A DNA stretch of 64,000 bases from Streptomyces graminofaciens. Its GTDB lineage: Bacteria; Actinomycetota; Actinomycetes; Streptomycetales; Streptomycetaceae. How positions within the stretch are numbered: the stretch's first letter is position 1; each line of letters starts with the position of its first letter. This document shows positions 1 through 10,457 of the stretch, one piece after another. Location of the stretch: assembly GCF_030294945.1 (NCBI RefSeq), contig NZ_AP018448.1:6540001-6604000 (forward strand). Direction: 5' to 3'. The notes beneath the pieces are model-generated. The model was given only the letters and a program-made list of their open reading frames with translations. It had not been told where the DNA came from and ran no database searches. The translations under genes were made by a program, and so were the position numbers.

Positions 1-219
1 AATCCGTCACGCTTGACGACAGCTTGACGCAAAAGCCCGGATCGGGACCTAAGTCCTACGATGCCCCCCACGGACCTGTGCGTTGTGTCAAGCTCAGGCC
101 AAGAGTGGACAGTTCACCATGCTTCGGGCCTCCTGGAAAGCCTTTTCCTCAGGAGCCCCACAAGTCACAAATACGAACCGGGGGGCGGATCGGTTCAGAC
201 CGATTCGGTCAGGATCGGT

Positions 220-1062
220 TCAGTTGGCCGAGCGCCGGTCCCGGACCGCCCGCCACCGCTCCACGAGCCGCCCGTACGCCTCCGTGGCGGCCTCCTCGTC
301 CCCGCCGCGCAGCGCCTCGATGCCCTCGGCGACGTCCGCCGCCGAATGATCGCCGTCCAGCTCCGCCGCCGGCAGGACGTGCACCAGCCCGCCGTAGTCC
401 AGCTCGACCAGTGAGCGCGGGTGGAACTCCTCCAGCCAGCGGCCCACGTCCACCAGCCCGTCGATCAGCGGCCCCTCGTCGAGGCTCTCCCGCAGGGCCC
501 TCAGGCCCCGCGCCACCCGGCGCCGGGCCTGGACCATGGGCGTGCGGTAGCGAAGCACCGGCGAGGCCTCCGCCGAACCCTTCTCGTACGTCCGCTCCTC
601 GTCGGAGACGAGCACGAACCAGTTCAGCGGTACATGCCAGGTCGAGGTGCGGATCCAGGGGCGCGCGTCGGGGTTGCCGGCCAGCCAGCGCTCGTAGTCC
701 TGGCCGGCCTGGCGGCGTACGACCGGTGGCAGCACCGCGTCCAGGACCGGGGTGGGCAGTTCCTCGGCCAGACTTCCGAGCGCCTGCCAGCCGCGCAGCC
801 GGGTGCGCCAGGGGCAGACGCAGACCACGCCCTCGACATCCAGCACGAAGGCGTCGCCGCTCTCGTGCACCGGCACCGGGACCGGCGGAGTGGGCAGCAG
901 ATCGGCCAGCGAGCGGCGCAGCTCGTCCTGGTACGAGGGCCGGTCGGTGCGCCGGGCGTAGCGGCCCCAGTGGGTGCGCTCCGGTTCCGGGAAGGCGGCC
1001 AGTGGCTCGTACACACGCAGGTAGGACGCGTACGGGACGATCACCGAGGACACCTTGGGCAC
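220..1062 (-). CDS. Conserved protein of unknown function
   Basis: I do not recognise a domain in this 280-residue protein; it has no membrane segment, no signal peptide and no obvious catalytic motif. The reading frame stays open to 1200, but I start it at GTG 1062 because GGGGGAGGGAGCAGGG sits immediately upstream on the minus strand, and the residues before it look like translated promoter. It is transcribed divergently from vdh, sharing a 219-bp promoter gap. From memory, the gene in this position in S. coelicolor lies between bldC and vdh, so bldC should be just left of base 1. Codon use is typical of the neighbourhood, so the gene is real although its job is unknown. Confidence 0.8.
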   Translation of the reverse strand: MPKVSSVIVPYASYLRVYEPLAAFPEPERTHWGRYARRTDRPSYQDELRRSLADLLPTPPVPVPVHESGDAFVLDVEGVVCVCPWRTRLRGWQALGSLAEELPTPVLDAVLPPVVRRQAGQDYERWLAGNPDARPWIRTSTWHVPLNWFVLVSDEERTYEKGSAEASPVLRYRTPMVQARRRVARGLRALRESLDEGPLIDGLVDVGRWLEEFHPRSLVELDYGGLVHVLPAAELDGDHSAADVAEGIEALRGGDEEAATEAYGRLVERWRAVRDRRSAN

Positions 1063-1281
1063 CCCTGCTCCCTCCCCCGCGAGCCACCGGGGAAACCTGC
1101 CGAATCCGCTCACAAGCAGGCCCGAAAGCTGTACGGATCGAACGATCGCCGTACTCCAGGAGTGGGTGATCCTGAGCGTGTGCCGTTTTCGGGCCACCAC
1201 AGGCCCTAATCTCGTGCCACAGCCCCCGCCACCCTTACGGGAGCTGCTCCAACCGCCGCTACTTGCCCAGGAGTCACCACA

Positions 1282-2397
1282 GTGACCGAAGTATCAGCCG
1301 GCGTCCTGCACACCCTGTTCCACTCGGACCAGGGCGGTCATGAGCAAGTCGTGCTCTGCCAGGACCTCTCCAGTGGCCTGAAGGCCGTCATCGCCATCCA
1401 CTCCACCGCGCTGGGCCCCGCCCTCGGCGGTACGCGCTTCTACCCGTACGCGACCGAGGAGGAGGCCGTCGCCGACGCGCTGAACCTCGCGCGCGGCATG
1501 TCGTACAAGAACGCCATGGCCGGGCTCGACCACGGCGGTGGCAAGGCCGTGATCATCGGGGACCCGGACCGGATCAAGAGCGAGGAGCTGCTGCTCGCCT
1601 ACGGACGGTTCGTGGCCTCGCTCGGCGGCCGGTACGTGACCGCGTGCGACGTCGGTACGTACGTCGCCGACATGGACGTCGTGGCCCGCGAGTGCCGCTG
1701 GACCACCGGCCGGTCCCCGGAGAACGGCGGCGCCGGTGACTCCTCGGTCCTCACCGCCTTCGGCGTCTACCAGGGCATGCGGGCCAGCGCACAGCACGTG
1801 TGGGGCGACCCCTCGCTGCGCGACCGCCGGGTCGGCGTCGCGGGCGTCGGCAAGGTGGGGCACCACCTGGTCCAGCACCTGCGGGACGAGGGCGCCGAAG
1901 TCGTCATCACGGACGTGCGCGAGGACGCCGTACGGCGGATCCTCGACCGGCATCCGGAGGGTGTGACGGCGGTCGCCGACACCGAGGCGCTGATCCGTGC
2001 CGAGGGCCTCGACATCTACGCCCCCTGTGCGCTGGGCGGGGCCCTGAACGACGACTCCGTGCCGGTGCTCACCGCCAAGGTCGTCTGCGGGGCGGCCAAC
2101 AACCAGCTCGCGCATCCGGGCGTGGAGAAGGACCTCTCCGACCGCGGGATCCTCTACGCGCCGGACTACGTCGTGAACGCCGGCGGGGTCATCCAGGTCG
2201 CCGACGAACTCCAGGGGTTCGACTTCGAGCGGTGCCGGGCGAAGGCCGCGAAGATCTTCGACACCACGCTGGCAATATTCGCGAAGGCGAAGCGGGACGG
2301 AATTCCACCTGCTGCGGCGGCCGACCGGATCGCCGAGCAGCGGATGCACGAGGCGGCCGCCGCGCGCGGTCGCCGACCCGCCGCGGACGCCTCGTAG
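1282..2397 (+). CDS. vdh: Valine (branched-chain amino acid) dehydrogenase
   Basis: NAD-dependent oxidative deamination of valine and other branched-chain amino acids to 2-oxo acids, feeding short branched acyl-CoA starters and extenders in streptomycetes. The protein is 371 residues, close to the usual 360-370. The N-terminal Glu/Leu/Phe/Val dehydrogenase domain holds the glycine-rich segment [11 protein letters not shown], whose lysine (K88) is the catalytic residue of the family, and the upstream lysine in [10 protein letters not shown] (K76). The Rossmann fingerprint GVAGVGKVG is near residue 185. The GTG start at 1282 has CCAGGAG about 8 bases upstream. A compound hairpin directly downstream (2411-2455) probably ends the transcript. 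Confidence 0.95.
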   Translation: MTEVSAGVLHTLFHSDQGGHEQVVLCQDLSSGLKAVIAIHSTALGPALGGTRFYPYATEEEAVADALNLARGMSYKNAMAGLDHGGGKAVIIGDPDRIKSEELLLAYGRFVASLGGRYVTACDVGTYVADMDVVARECRWTTGRSPENGGAGDSSVLTAFGVYQGMRASAQHVWGDPSLRDRRVGVAGVGKVGHHLVQHLRDEGAEVVITDVREDAVRRILDRHPEGVTAVADTEALIRAEGLDIYAPCALGGALNDDSVPVLTAKVVCGAANNQLAHPGVEKDLSDRGILYAPDYVVNAGGVIQVADELQGFDFERCRAKAAKIFDTTLAIFAKAKRDGIPPAAAADRIAEQRMHEAAAARGRRPAADAS

Positions 2398-2410
2398 AAG
2401 TCACGCCGGT

Positions 2411-2455
2411 ACCCGCCGATGGATTTCGAGAGAACTCTCACTTCCATCGGCGGGT
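2411..2455 (+). terminator. Probable vdh terminator (nested hairpin)
   Basis: A 12-bp outer stem (ACCCGCCGATGG at 2411-2422 with CCATCGGCGGGT at 2444-2455) encloses a second perfect stem GAGAG-AA-CTCTC (2428-2439). It starts 13 bases after the vdh stop. There is no U tract, as is common for GC-rich actinobacterial terminators. Confidence 0.65.
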
Positions 2456-2677
2456 CGCCCGCCAAGAACTGGTTAAAATCGCGGTTGACCAGCGGGGACA
2501 GGGCACCCCGAGGGTTCTGGGCACGGGCACGTCCTGCGGGCGACGTACCGTATGGGCGTGGGCTCAGGTACCGTGGAAGCCCTACGGACCGGTCTCTCCA
2601 CGGAGAGCCCGTTCCAGATCATGAACGCGTGTCAAGACTCTGGGGCCATCGAGCCCCGTATCCGAGGGGGTCGAGCC

Positions 2678-2932
2678 ATGGGGCGCGGCCGGGCAAAGGC
2701 CAAGCAGACGAAGGTCGCCCGCCAGCTGAAGTACAGCAGCGGCGGGACTGACCTCTCGCGTCTGGCCAATGAGCTGGGCGCTTCGACTTCGAATCAGCCG
2801 CCGAATGGCGAGCCTTTCGAGGACGACGACGAGGAAGACGACCCGTACGCCCAGTACGCGGATCTCTACAACGACGACGATGAGGACGAGGACGACCAGT
2901 CCGGTCCCACGTCGCATCGTCGCGGAGCTTGA
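2678..2932 (+). CDS. DUF3073 family small acidic protein
   Basis: 84-residue conserved actinobacterial protein. A basic N-terminus (GRGRAKAKQTKVARQLKY) is followed by a very acidic tail with runs of Asp/Glu (residues about 48-72), the usual layout of DUF3073. The function is unknown; the charge split suggests nucleic acid or protein binding, but that is inference. The start is ATG 2678 with CGAGGGGG upstream. The open frame extends further upstream without a plausible start signal. It stands alone between vdh and the convergent purM gene and is followed by an intrinsic terminator. Confidence 0.88.
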   Translation: MGRGRAKAKQTKVARQLKYSSGGTDLSRLANELGASTSNQPPNGEPFEDDDEEDDPYAQYADLYNDDDEDEDDQSGPTSHRRGA

Positions 2933-2950
2933 CGCTCTAGCTGCGCTTCA

Positions 2951-2988
2951 CCCGGTCCGGGTGGGTCACCCCCGCCGGACCGGGTTTT
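2951..2988 (+). terminator. Intrinsic terminator after the DUF3073 gene
   Basis: Perfect 10-bp stem CCCGGTCCGG (2951-2960) with CCGGACCGGG (2975-2984), followed by TTTT. It lies 18 bases after the stop codon, in the gap to the convergent purM. Confidence 0.85.
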
Positions 2989-3033
2989 GTGCTGCCGTCG
3001 GTCGCGAACCTCAGCTCGCGTACTCCGCGAACC

Positions 3034-4101
3034 TCAGCTCGCGTAGTCGCCGACCAGCTCGGCACCCGTGGCGTGGTCGCCGCGCTCGGTGATCTCGCCG
3101 GCGACCCATGCCTCGACCCCGCGGTCGGCCAGGGTGGTGAGTGCCACGTCCGCGGACTCCTGCGGGACGATGGCGATCATGCCGACGCCCATGTTGAGGG
3201 TCTTCTCCAGCTCCAGGCGCTCGACCCGGCCGGTCTTTCCGACGAGGTCGAAGATCGGATCCGGGGTCCAGGTGGAGCGGTCGACCGTCGCGTGCAGCTG
3301 GTCGGGGATCACGCGGGCCAGGTTGGCCGCGAGACCGCCGCCCGTGACATGGCTGAAGGCGTGGACCTCGGTCGTGCGGGTGAGGGCCAGACAGTCCAGC
3401 GAGTAGATCTTGGTGGGCTCCAGCAGCTCCTCGCCGAGGGTGCGGCCGAGGTCGTCGATGTGCGCGTCAAGAGCGAGACCGGCCTGGTTCAGCAGGACGT
3501 GCCGGACGAGCGAGTACCCGTTCGAGTGAAGACCGGAGGCCGCCATCGCGATCACCGCGTCACCCGTCCGGATACGATCCGGGCCGAGCAGGTGCTCCGC
3601 CTCCACCGCGCCCGTACCGGCGCCGGCGACGTCGAAGTCGTCCGGGCCCAGGAGACCCGGGTGCTCGGCCGTCTCGCCGCCTACCAGGGCGCATCCGGCC
3701 AGCACACAGCCCTCGGCGATGCCCTTGACGATGGCGGCGACGCGCTCGGGATGCACCTTGCCGACGCAGATGTAGTCGGTCATGAACAGCGGCTCGGCGC
3801 CGCACACCACGATGTCGTCCATGACCATCGCGACCAGGTCGTGGCCGATCGTGTCGTAGACGCCCAGCTGACGGGCGATGTCGACCTTCGTGCCGACGCC
3901 GTCCGTGGCGGAGGCGAGCAGCGGGCGCTCGAAGCGCTTGAGGGCGGAGGCGTCGAAGAGTCCGGCGAAACCGCCGAGGCCGCCGAGGACCTCGGGGCGC
4001 TGGGTCTTCTTCACCCACTCCTTCATCAGCTCGACGGCGCGGTCGCCCGCCTCGATGTCGACGCCCGCCGCTGCGTAGCTGGCACCAGTTGTCTCAGACA
4101 T
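3034..4101 (-). CDS. purM: Phosphoribosylformylglycinamidine cyclo-ligase (AIR synthase)
   Basis: Fifth step of purine synthesis: ATP-dependent ring closure of FGAM to AIR. The 355-residue protein has the AIRS N-terminal motif LLASATDGVGTKVDIA, the metal/ATP region MVMDDIVVCGAEPLFMTDY, the GGETAEHPGL segment, and the C-terminal signature SHVTGGGLAANLAR. Length is normal. It lies 61 bases downstream of purF on the same strand, so the two are almost certainly one transcript. The 3' end faces the DUF3073 gene and its terminator. Confidence 0.97.
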   Translation of the reverse strand: MSETTGASYAAAGVDIEAGDRAVELMKEWVKKTQRPEVLGGLGGFAGLFDASALKRFERPLLASATDGVGTKVDIARQLGVYDTIGHDLVAMVMDDIVVCGAEPLFMTDYICVGKVHPERVAAIVKGIAEGCVLAGCALVGGETAEHPGLLGPDDFDVAGAGTGAVEAEHLLGPDRIRTGDAVIAMAASGLHSNGYSLVRHVLLNQAGLALDAHIDDLGRTLGEELLEPTKIYSLDCLALTRTTEVHAFSHVTGGGLAANLARVIPDQLHATVDRSTWTPDPIFDLVGKTGRVERLELEKTLNMGVGMIAIVPQESADVALTTLADRGVEAWVAGEITERGDHATGAELVGDYAS

Positions 4102-4162
4102 GACGGTGAGAACTTTCGTGTCGTTACTGCAGATAAGCAGGTGTTACGGGCTGGCCGGTCGG

Positions 4163-5692
4163 CTAGGGACGACGGATCGCGTCGGTCGCGGCCGTGGCGG
4201 CGGGTCCGGCGGCCAGCTCGGTCTCCAGGAGCTGCTTGCCGAGCAGCTCGGGGTCCGGCAGCTCCATCGGGTACTCGCCGTCGAAGCAGGCGCGGCAGAG
4301 GTTCGGCTTGGCGATGGTGGTCGCCTCGATCATGCCGTCGATGGAGATGTACGCCAGGGAGTCGGCGCCCAGGGACGTGCCGATCTCGTCGATCGTCATG
4401 CCGTTGGCGATGAGCTCGGCGCGGGTGGCGAAGTCGATGCCGAAGAAGCAGGGCCACTTCACGGGCGGAGAGGAGATCCGGATGTGGACCTCGGCGGCGC
4501 CCGCCTCGCGGAGCATCCGGACCAGCGCGCGCTGGGTGTTGCCGCGCACGATCGAGTCGTCGACGACGACCAGGCGCTTGCCCTTGATGACTTCCTTCAG
4601 CGGGTTCAGCTTCAAGCGGATACCGAGCTGGCGGATCGTCTGGGAGGGCTGGATGAACGTACGGCCGACATACGCGTTCTTCACCAGGCCGGCGCCGAAC
4701 GGGATGCCGGAGGCCTCCGCGTAGCCGATGGCGGCCGGGGTGCCGGACTCCGGCGTCGCTATGACCAGGTCGGCGTCGGCCGGGGCTTCCTTGGCCAGCT
4801 TTCGCCCCATCTCCACCCGGGAGAGGTACACGTTCCGGCCGGCGATGTCCGTGTCCGGGCGGGCCAGGTACACGTACTCGAAGACACAGCCCTTGGGCTT
4901 CGCTTCCGCGAATCGGGAGCTGCGCAGACCGTTCTCGTCGATGGCGATGAACTCGCCCGGCTCGATCTCGCGGACGTAGGAGGCGCCGCAGATGTCGAGG
5001 GCGGCGGACTCGGAGGCCACGACCCAGCCACGCTCCAGACGGCCGAGGACCAGCGGGCGGATGCCCTGCGGGTCACGGGCCGCGTAGAGGGTGTGCTCGT
5101 TCATGAAGACGAGGCTGAAGGCGCCCTTGACCTGCGGGAGGACCGTGTGGGCGGCCTCCTCGACGGTCAGCGGCTTGTCGTCCTCGTCCGTCTGGGCGGC
5201 GAGGAGGGCGGTGAGGAGGTCGGTGTCGTTGGTGGCCGCGACGCGCGGCGTCCGGCCACCCTCCTTCTTGGGCAGGTCGGCGACCATCTCGGCGAGCTGC
5301 GCCGTGTTGACCAGGTTGCCGTTGTGGCCGAGCGCGATGGAACCGTGCGCGGTGGCGCGGAACGTCGGCTGGGCGTTCTCCCACACGGAGGCACCCGTGG
5401 TCGAGTAGCGGGCGTGACCGACCGCGATGTGACCCTGGAGCGAACCGAGAGAGGTCTCGTCGAAGACCTGGGAAACGAGGCCCATGTCCTTGAAGACGAG
5501 GATCTGGGAGCCGTTGCTGACCGCGATACCCGCGGATTCCTGGCCCCGATGCTGGAGGGCGTAGAGCCCGAAGTACGTGAGCTTGGCGACCTCTTCACCC
5601 GGGGCCCAGACTCCGAAGACGCCGCAAGCGTCCTGGGGGCCTTTCTCGCCGGGGAGAAGGTCGTGGTTGAGTCGTCCGTCACCACGTGGCAC
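4163..5692 (-). CDS. purF: Amidophosphoribosyltransferase
   Basis: Committed step of purine synthesis: converts PRPP and glutamine to phosphoribosylamine. 509 residues. The Ntn-type glutaminase nucleophile is Cys23 in QDACGVFGVWAP, so a 22-residue propeptide must be removed, as in Bacillus-type PurF. The PRPP loop VVVDDSIVRGNTQ and the C-terminal cysteine cluster of an Fe-S type enzyme (PCFFGID, CRACFDGEYP) are visible. The start is a GTG at 5692 with only a weak ribosome binding site. It is first gene of the purF-purM pair; feedback control by nucleotides is known for the family. Confidence 0.97.
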   Translation of the reverse strand: MPRGDGRLNHDLLPGEKGPQDACGVFGVWAPGEEVAKLTYFGLYALQHRGQESAGIAVSNGSQILVFKDMGLVSQVFDETSLGSLQGHIAVGHARYSTTGASVWENAQPTFRATAHGSIALGHNGNLVNTAQLAEMVADLPKKEGGRTPRVAATNDTDLLTALLAAQTDEDDKPLTVEEAAHTVLPQVKGAFSLVFMNEHTLYAARDPQGIRPLVLGRLERGWVVASESAALDICGASYVREIEPGEFIAIDENGLRSSRFAEAKPKGCVFEYVYLARPDTDIAGRNVYLSRVEMGRKLAKEAPADADLVIATPESGTPAAIGYAEASGIPFGAGLVKNAYVGRTFIQPSQTIRQLGIRLKLNPLKEVIKGKRLVVVDDSIVRGNTQRALVRMLREAGAAEVHIRISSPPVKWPCFFGIDFATRAELIANGMTIDEIGTSLGADSLAYISIDGMIEATTIAKPNLCRACFDGEYPMELPDPELLGKQLLETELAAGPAATAATDAIRRP

Positions 5693-5776
5693 GCCACCGA
5701 GTGTAGGCGAGATCGCGCACCGGTCCGAATCCGGTGATGTCGCCCGCCCCGCTCCCCGACTGCGCCCGGCCGGACG

Positions 5777-6595
5777 TCACTTGTCGGCCACCGCACTGAT
5801 TCCCAGGTCGTTTTCGCTGGTCAGCGTGATGGTGCGGTGATCGATCCGATACTCCAGCGTGCTCTTGAAGAGCTTGAGGAGGCTCTTCTCGGCGGCCATG
5901 AGTGAGTCGGAGCACATCCGGCGCGTGGTGCCCGGGTTGCCGAGGGTGATCCTGTCCTTGCTCACGGTCGCCTCGGCGGTGACGCGGTTGCAGCCGAGGC
6001 TGCCGGTGAGCTTGCCGCTCTTCTCGTCCAGGGTGAACCAGGCCTTGTCACCCACCTCCTCGGGGAGCGACTGGGCGACCTCGTGGTCCATGAGCGAGTT
6101 GATCTGCCACTTGGTGCCGTACAGCTCGGCGGGCTTCTCCTCGCTGAGCTTGACGGTGGCGCCCTTCTTCGAGGTGAGGGTGAGCTTGCCGTCGGCCCGC
6201 TCGGCCGTGAACTCGCCGTCGGTGAGCGTGCCGGCGAAGGCCTCCTCGAACTCCATCGGGGTACCGAGGCAGGCCATGTCGGTGGACTGGGCGGTGCCGA
6301 AGGCGATCGTGTCGCCCTTGACGGTGGCGGTCGTGCCGAAGCCGTTGCAGCCGTAGTTGCCGTTGACCTCGCCGTCGTCGGCGATCTGCAGATACGCGCT
6401 GTCGGGGGCCTTCTCGGTCTTCCCGTCGACGGTGAGGCTGTCGACGTTCCAGTGGACGCCGGTGACGGTCGTCTTCGTCGAACCGGAACCGACGGAACCG
6501 CTGCCGGAGTCGCTGCCCGACTCGGTGCCGCAGGCCGCGAGGAGCGGGAACGGGAGGAGGATCAGGGCGGTGAGGGCCAGTCGCTGCTTGTCCAT
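5777..6595 (-). CDS. META-domain (HslJ-like) lipoprotein
   Basis: Secreted lipoprotein of 272 residues. The signal peptide ends in the lipobox FPLLAACG, so it should be lipid-anchored on the outside of the membrane. After a Ser/Gly linker there are two META domains (roughly residues 40-140 and 155-265), each with the cysteine-containing YGCNGFG / LGCNRV core of the family. HslJ-type META proteins are linked to heat-shock and novobiocin tolerance in E. coli; here the role is unknown. I start at ATG 6595, which gives a compact signal peptide. A GTG at 6631 with AAGG upstream would add 12 residues and remains possible. It follows the isomerase-like gene by 48 bases and may be co-transcribed with it. 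Confidence 0.88.
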   Translation of the reverse strand: MDKQRLALTALILLPFPLLAACGTESGSDSGSGSVGSGSTKTTVTGVHWNVDSLTVDGKTEKAPDSAYLQIADDGEVNGNYGCNGFGTTATVKGDTIAFGTAQSTDMACLGTPMEFEEAFAGTLTDGEFTAERADGKLTLTSKKGATVKLSEEKPAELYGTKWQINSLMDHEVAQSLPEEVGDKAWFTLDEKSGKLTGSLGCNRVTAEATVSKDRITLGNPGTTRRMCSDSLMAAEKSLLKLFKSTLEYRIDHRTITLTSENDLGISAVADK

Positions 6596-6643
6596 GCCGG
6601 TGGGACGGGTGGGGTGGGTGGGCGGTTCCACCGGCCTTGCGGC

Positions 6644-7441
6644 TTACGCCATGAGGGGGAGCAGCTTGCTGAGATCGGCCCGTTCCCCGCTCGCGCTGAC
6701 CTTGGCGTCGTCGAGGGCGGTGGCCCAGTCGAGGCGGCCGGTGGCGAGCCGGATCCAGGTCAGCGGATCGGTCTCGACGACGTTCGGCGGGGTGCCCCGG
6801 GTGTGCCTCGGCCCCGCGACGCACTGCACCACGGCGTACGGCGGGATCCGCACCTCGGTCGAACCGCCGGGGGCCTTGGCGGCGAGCGCGTCCGCGAGGA
6901 GGCGGGTGCAGGTGGCGAGGGCGTGCCGGTCGTACGGGAGGTCGAGGCCAGGGACGGCCGCGTTCAGGTCGTCGGTGTGGACGACGAGTTCGACGGTACG
7001 GGTGACCAGGTAGTCCTCCAGCGTCATGGCGCCGGTACGGGCGGCGAGGAGACGGTCGCCGGGTGCGCCGGCGAGGGCCTCGGTGAGGCGCCGCTCGGTG
7101 CGGGCGTAGAGGGCGTCGAGGTCGGGGTGGGCCGCGGCGAGGTCCCGGGTGCCCTCGGCGATGTCGCCGGCCCGGACGGCGGTGGCGAAGGGCCAGTCCA
7201 GCAGGGTCAGATCCGCCTTGGGCGGCTCGTCCCGGTCGAGATTACGGCTGACGGTCTCCACGGCCATGGTGAGGTGCGCGGCCAGGTCCCGCACGGCCCA
7301 GCCGCCGAGCCGCGTGGGCAGGGCGAGCTGCTCGGCGGTGAGGGCGCCCACCGCCTCCCGTACGGTCCCGAACTGGGCCAGCACGGCCTTGCGGGTCTTG
7401 GCGGGGTCGTAGGCGCGGGGGCGCTTCTTGGCCGGGGGCAT
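6644..7441 (-). CDS. Mycothiol-dependent maleylpyruvate isomerase-like protein with SCP2-type C-terminus
   Basis: 265 residues. The N-terminal half has the DinB-like four-helix metal-binding pattern of mycothiol-dependent enzymes (LGGWAVRDLAAHLTMAVE, and TVELVVHTDDL supplying a conserved histidine). The C-terminal segment DPLTWIRLATGRLDWATAL is the sterol-carrier-like domain that accompanies these enzymes in actinobacteria. The substrate cannot be deduced. It sits between purL and the META lipoprotein gene on the same strand, but the terminator at 7471-7505 separates it from purL. The ATG at 7441 is the only good start. Confidence 0.85.
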   Translation of the reverse strand: MPPAKKRPRAYDPAKTRKAVLAQFGTVREAVGALTAEQLALPTRLGGWAVRDLAAHLTMAVETVSRNLDRDEPPKADLTLLDWPFATAVRAGDIAEGTRDLAAAHPDLDALYARTERRLTEALAGAPGDRLLAARTGAMTLEDYLVTRTVELVVHTDDLNAAVPGLDLPYDRHALATCTRLLADALAAKAPGGSTEVRIPPYAVVQCVAGPRHTRGTPPNVVETDPLTWIRLATGRLDWATALDDAKVSASGERADLSKLLPLMA

Positions 7442-7470
7442 GGGGTGAGCCTATGCGGAGGGGCACAGTC

Positions 7471-7505
7471 GAAGACCCCGCCCGAAGAAGCCGGGCGGGG
7501 CCTTC
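7471..7505 (-). terminator. Terminator of the purSQL operon
   Basis: GC-rich hairpin with a perfect 9-bp core (CCCCGCCCG paired with CGGGCGGGG) extended by GAAG/CTTC across a one-base bulge. It is 17 bases beyond the purL stop on the minus strand. Confidence 0.75.
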
Positions 7506-7521
7506 AGTGGTGCCACGGGTG

Positions 7522-9780
7522 CTACGCCAGCAGCGCCGGGATCGTGCCCTCGTGGGCGGTGCGCAGCTCCTCCAGGGTGAGCGCGAACTCGCCCTGGATG
7601 TCCACCGAGTCGCCGTCGACGACGCCGATGCGCGTGACCGGGAGGCCCCGGGCGCCGCACATGTCGTTGAAGCGGACCTCCTCGGAGCGGGGGATGGCCA
7701 CGACCGCGCGGCCCGCCGACTCCGACAGCAGGAAGGTGAACGCGTCCAGGCCGTCGGGGACGATCAGGCGCGCGCCCTTGCCTCCGAGCAGCGCCGACTC
7801 CACGACCGCCTGGATCAGACCGCCGTCGGACAGGTCGTGCGCGGAGTCGATCATGCCGTCGCGGGAGGCGGAGATCAGGATCTCGGCCAGCAGGCGCTCG
7901 CGCTCCAGGTCGACCTTCGGGGGCAGCCCGCCGAGGTGGTCGTGGACGACCTGCGACCAGGCCGAGCCGCCGAACTCCTCCTGGGTGTCGCCGAGGAGGT
8001 AGAGCAGCTGGCCCTCCTCCTGGAAGGCGACCGGCGTGCGCCGGGCCACGTCGTCGATGACGCCCAGGACCGCGACGACCGGGGTCGGGTGGATGGCCGC
8101 CTCGCCCGTCTGGTTGTAGAGCGAGACGTTGCCGCCGGTCACCGGGGTGCCCAGCTGCAGGCAGGCGTCCGCCAGACCGCGTACCGCCTCCGCGAACTGC
8201 CACATGACAGCCGGGTCCTCGGGCGAGCCGAAGTTCAGGCAGTCGGAGACGGCGAGGGGCTTGGCGCCGGTGGTGGCGACGTTGCGGTACGCCTCCGCCA
8301 GGGCCAGCTGGGCGCCGTGGTACGGGTCCAGCTTCGCGTAGCGGCCGTTGCCGTCCGTCGCGATGGCGACGCCGAGGCCGCTCTCCTCGTCGATGCGGAT
8401 CATGCCCGAGTCCTCGGGCTGGGCGAGGACCGTGTTGCCCTGCACGAAGTGGTCGTACTGGCTGGTGATCCAGGACTTGGAGGCCTGGTTCGGGGACGCG
8501 ACCAGCTTCAGGACCTGCTCACGCAGCTCCTCGCTCGACGCGGGCCTCGGCAGCTTGTTCGCGTCGTCCGCCTGGAGGGCGTCCTGCCAGGACGGGCGGG
8601 CGTACGGGCGCTCGTAGACCGGGCCGTCGTGCGCGACCGTGCGCGGGTCGACGTCGACGATCTTGCCGCCGTGCCAGTAGATCTCCAGGCGGTCGCCGTC
8701 GGTCACCTCACCGATGACCGTGGCGATGACGTCCCACTTGTCGCAGATCGCGAGGAAGCGGTCGACCTTCTCCGGCTCGACGACGGCGCACATGCGCTCC
8801 TGCGACTCGCTCATGAGGATTTCCTCGGGCGAGAGGGTCGAGTCGCGGAGCGGGACGTCGTCCAGGGTCACGCGCATGCCGCCGGAGCCGTTGGACGCCA
8901 GCTCGCTCGTCGCGCAGGACAGGCCTGCCGCGCCGAGGTCCTGGATCCCGACGACCAGCTTCTCCTGGAACGCCTCCAGGGTGCACTCGATGAGGAGCTT
9001 CTCCTGGAAGGGGTCGCCGACCTGCACGGCCGGGCGCTTCGACGGCTTGGCGTCGTCGAAGGTCTCGGAGGCGAGGATCGACGCGCCGCCGATGCCGTCG
9101 CCGCCCGTGCGGGCCCCGTAGAGGATGACCTTGTTGCCCGCGCCGGACGCCTTCGCGAGGTGGATGTCCTCGTGCCGCATGACGCCGATGGCACCGGCGT
9201 TGACCAGCGGGTTGCCCTGGTAGCAGGCGTCGAAGACGACCTCGCCGCCGATGTTGGGCAGGCCCAGGCAGTTGCCGTAGCCGCCGATGCCCGCGACGAC
9301 GCCCGGGAGGACGCGCTTGGTGTCGGGGTGGTCGGCGGCGCCGAAGCGCAGCGGGTCGACGACCGCGACCGGACGGGCGCCCATCGCGATGATGTCGCGC
9401 ACGATGCCGCCGACGCCCGTGGCCGCGCCCTGGTAGGGCTCGACGTACGAGGGGTGGTTGTGCGACTCGACCTTGAAGGTCACCGCGTAGCCCTGGCCGA
9501 CGTCCACGACGCCGGCGTTCTCCCCGATGCCGACGAGGAGGGCGTCCGACTGGGGCGCCTTCTCGCCGAACTGGCGGAGGTGCACCTTCGAGGACTTGTA
9601 CGAACAGTGCTCGGACCACATGACCGAGTACATGGCCAGCTCGGCACCCGTGGGCCTGCGGCCGAGGATCTCGACGACCCTCTCGTACTCGTCCTTCTTC
9701 AGACCGAGTTCGGCCCAGGGCAGCTCGACGTCGGGGGTCGCGGCCGCGTTCTCGACCGTGTCCAGAGGCGTCCGGCTCAT
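7522..9780 (-). CDS. purL: Phosphoribosylformylglycinamidine synthase subunit PurL
   Basis: ATP-dependent synthetase subunit converting FGAR to FGAM. At 752 residues it is the small PurL form, which needs separate PurQ (glutaminase) and PurS subunits, and both genes are directly upstream. Motifs seen: [12 protein letters not shown] near residue 55, [23 protein letters not shown] and the C-terminal [10 protein letters not shown]. The start ATG overlaps the purQ stop by 4 bases (9777-9780), giving translational coupling. Followed by a terminator hairpin. Confidence 0.97.
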   Translation of the reverse strand: MSRTPLDTVENAAATPDVELPWAELGLKKDEYERVVEILGRRPTGAELAMYSVMWSEHCSYKSSKVHLRQFGEKAPQSDALLVGIGENAGVVDVGQGYAVTFKVESHNHPSYVEPYQGAATGVGGIVRDIIAMGARPVAVVDPLRFGAADHPDTKRVLPGVVAGIGGYGNCLGLPNIGGEVVFDACYQGNPLVNAGAIGVMRHEDIHLAKASGAGNKVILYGARTGGDGIGGASILASETFDDAKPSKRPAVQVGDPFQEKLLIECTLEAFQEKLVVGIQDLGAAGLSCATSELASNGSGGMRVTLDDVPLRDSTLSPEEILMSESQERMCAVVEPEKVDRFLAICDKWDVIATVIGEVTDGDRLEIYWHGGKIVDVDPRTVAHDGPVYERPYARPSWQDALQADDANKLPRPASSEELREQVLKLVASPNQASKSWITSQYDHFVQGNTVLAQPEDSGMIRIDEESGLGVAIATDGNGRYAKLDPYHGAQLALAEAYRNVATTGAKPLAVSDCLNFGSPEDPAVMWQFAEAVRGLADACLQLGTPVTGGNVSLYNQTGEAAIHPTPVVAVLGVIDDVARRTPVAFQEEGQLLYLLGDTQEEFGGSAWSQVVHDHLGGLPPKVDLERERLLAEILISASRDGMIDSAHDLSDGGLIQAVVESALLGGKGARLIVPDGLDAFTFLLSESAGRAVVAIPRSEEVRFNDMCGARGLPVTRIGVVDGDSVDIQGEFALTLEELRTAHEGTIPALLA

Positions 9781-10457
9781 GCGTTGACCAGCTTCTTGAG
9801 GATCGAGGTGAAGAAGGGGAGGCCGTCGGTGCGGCCGGTGCCGATGAGCGGCTCCACGGCGTGCTCGGGGTGCGGCATGAGGCCTACGACGTTGCCCGCC
9901 TCGTTGGTGATGCCGGCGATGTCGTTGAGCGAGCCGTTGGGGTTGAAGTCGAGGTAACGGAACGCGACCCGCCCCTCGGCCTCCAGCTTGTCCAGCGTGT
10001 ACTGGTCGGCCACGTACCGGCCGTCCATGTTCTTCAGCGGGATGTGGATCTCCTGGCCGGCGCTGTAGTCAGCGGTCCAGGCGGTGTCCGCGTTCTCCAC
10101 CCGCAGCTTCTGGTCGCGGCAGATGAAGTGGAGGTGGTCGTTGCCGAGCATCCCGCCCGGGAGGAGGTGGGCCTCGGTGAGGATCTGGAAGCCGTTGCAG
10201 ATGCCGAGGACCGGCAATCCCGACTTCGCCTGCGCGATCACGCTCTCCATCACCGGGGAGAAGCGCGCGATGGCACCGGCACGGAGATAGTCGCCGTAGG
10301 AGAAACCACCGCACAGCACCACGGCGTCGACCTGCTTGAGGTCCTTGTCCTTGTGCCAGAGCGCGACGGGTTCGGCACCGGCGAGCCTGATCGCCCGCTG
10401 TGTGTCCCGGTCGTCGAGGCTGCCCGGAAAAGTGACGACGCCAATACGAGCGGTCAC
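9777..10457 (-). CDS. purQ: FGAM synthase glutaminase subunit PurQ
   Basis: Class I glutamine amidotransferase that supplies ammonia to PurL. 226 residues. The nucleophile Cys87 is in [10 protein letters not shown], and the catalytic His/Glu pair is in PHPEHAVEP near the C-terminus. It overlaps purS upstream (10454-10457) and purL downstream (9777-9780) by four bases each, so the three subunits are translationally coupled in purS-purQ-purL order. Confidence 0.97.
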   Translation of the reverse strand: MTARIGVVTFPGSLDDRDTQRAIRLAGAEPVALWHKDKDLKQVDAVVLCGGFSYGDYLRAGAIARFSPVMESVIAQAKSGLPVLGICNGFQILTEAHLLPGGMLGNDHLHFICRDQKLRVENADTAWTADYSAGQEIHIPLKNMDGRYVADQYTLDKLEAEGRVAFRYLDFNPNGSLNDIAGITNEAGNVVGLMPHPEHAVEPLIGTGRTDGLPFFTSILKKLVNA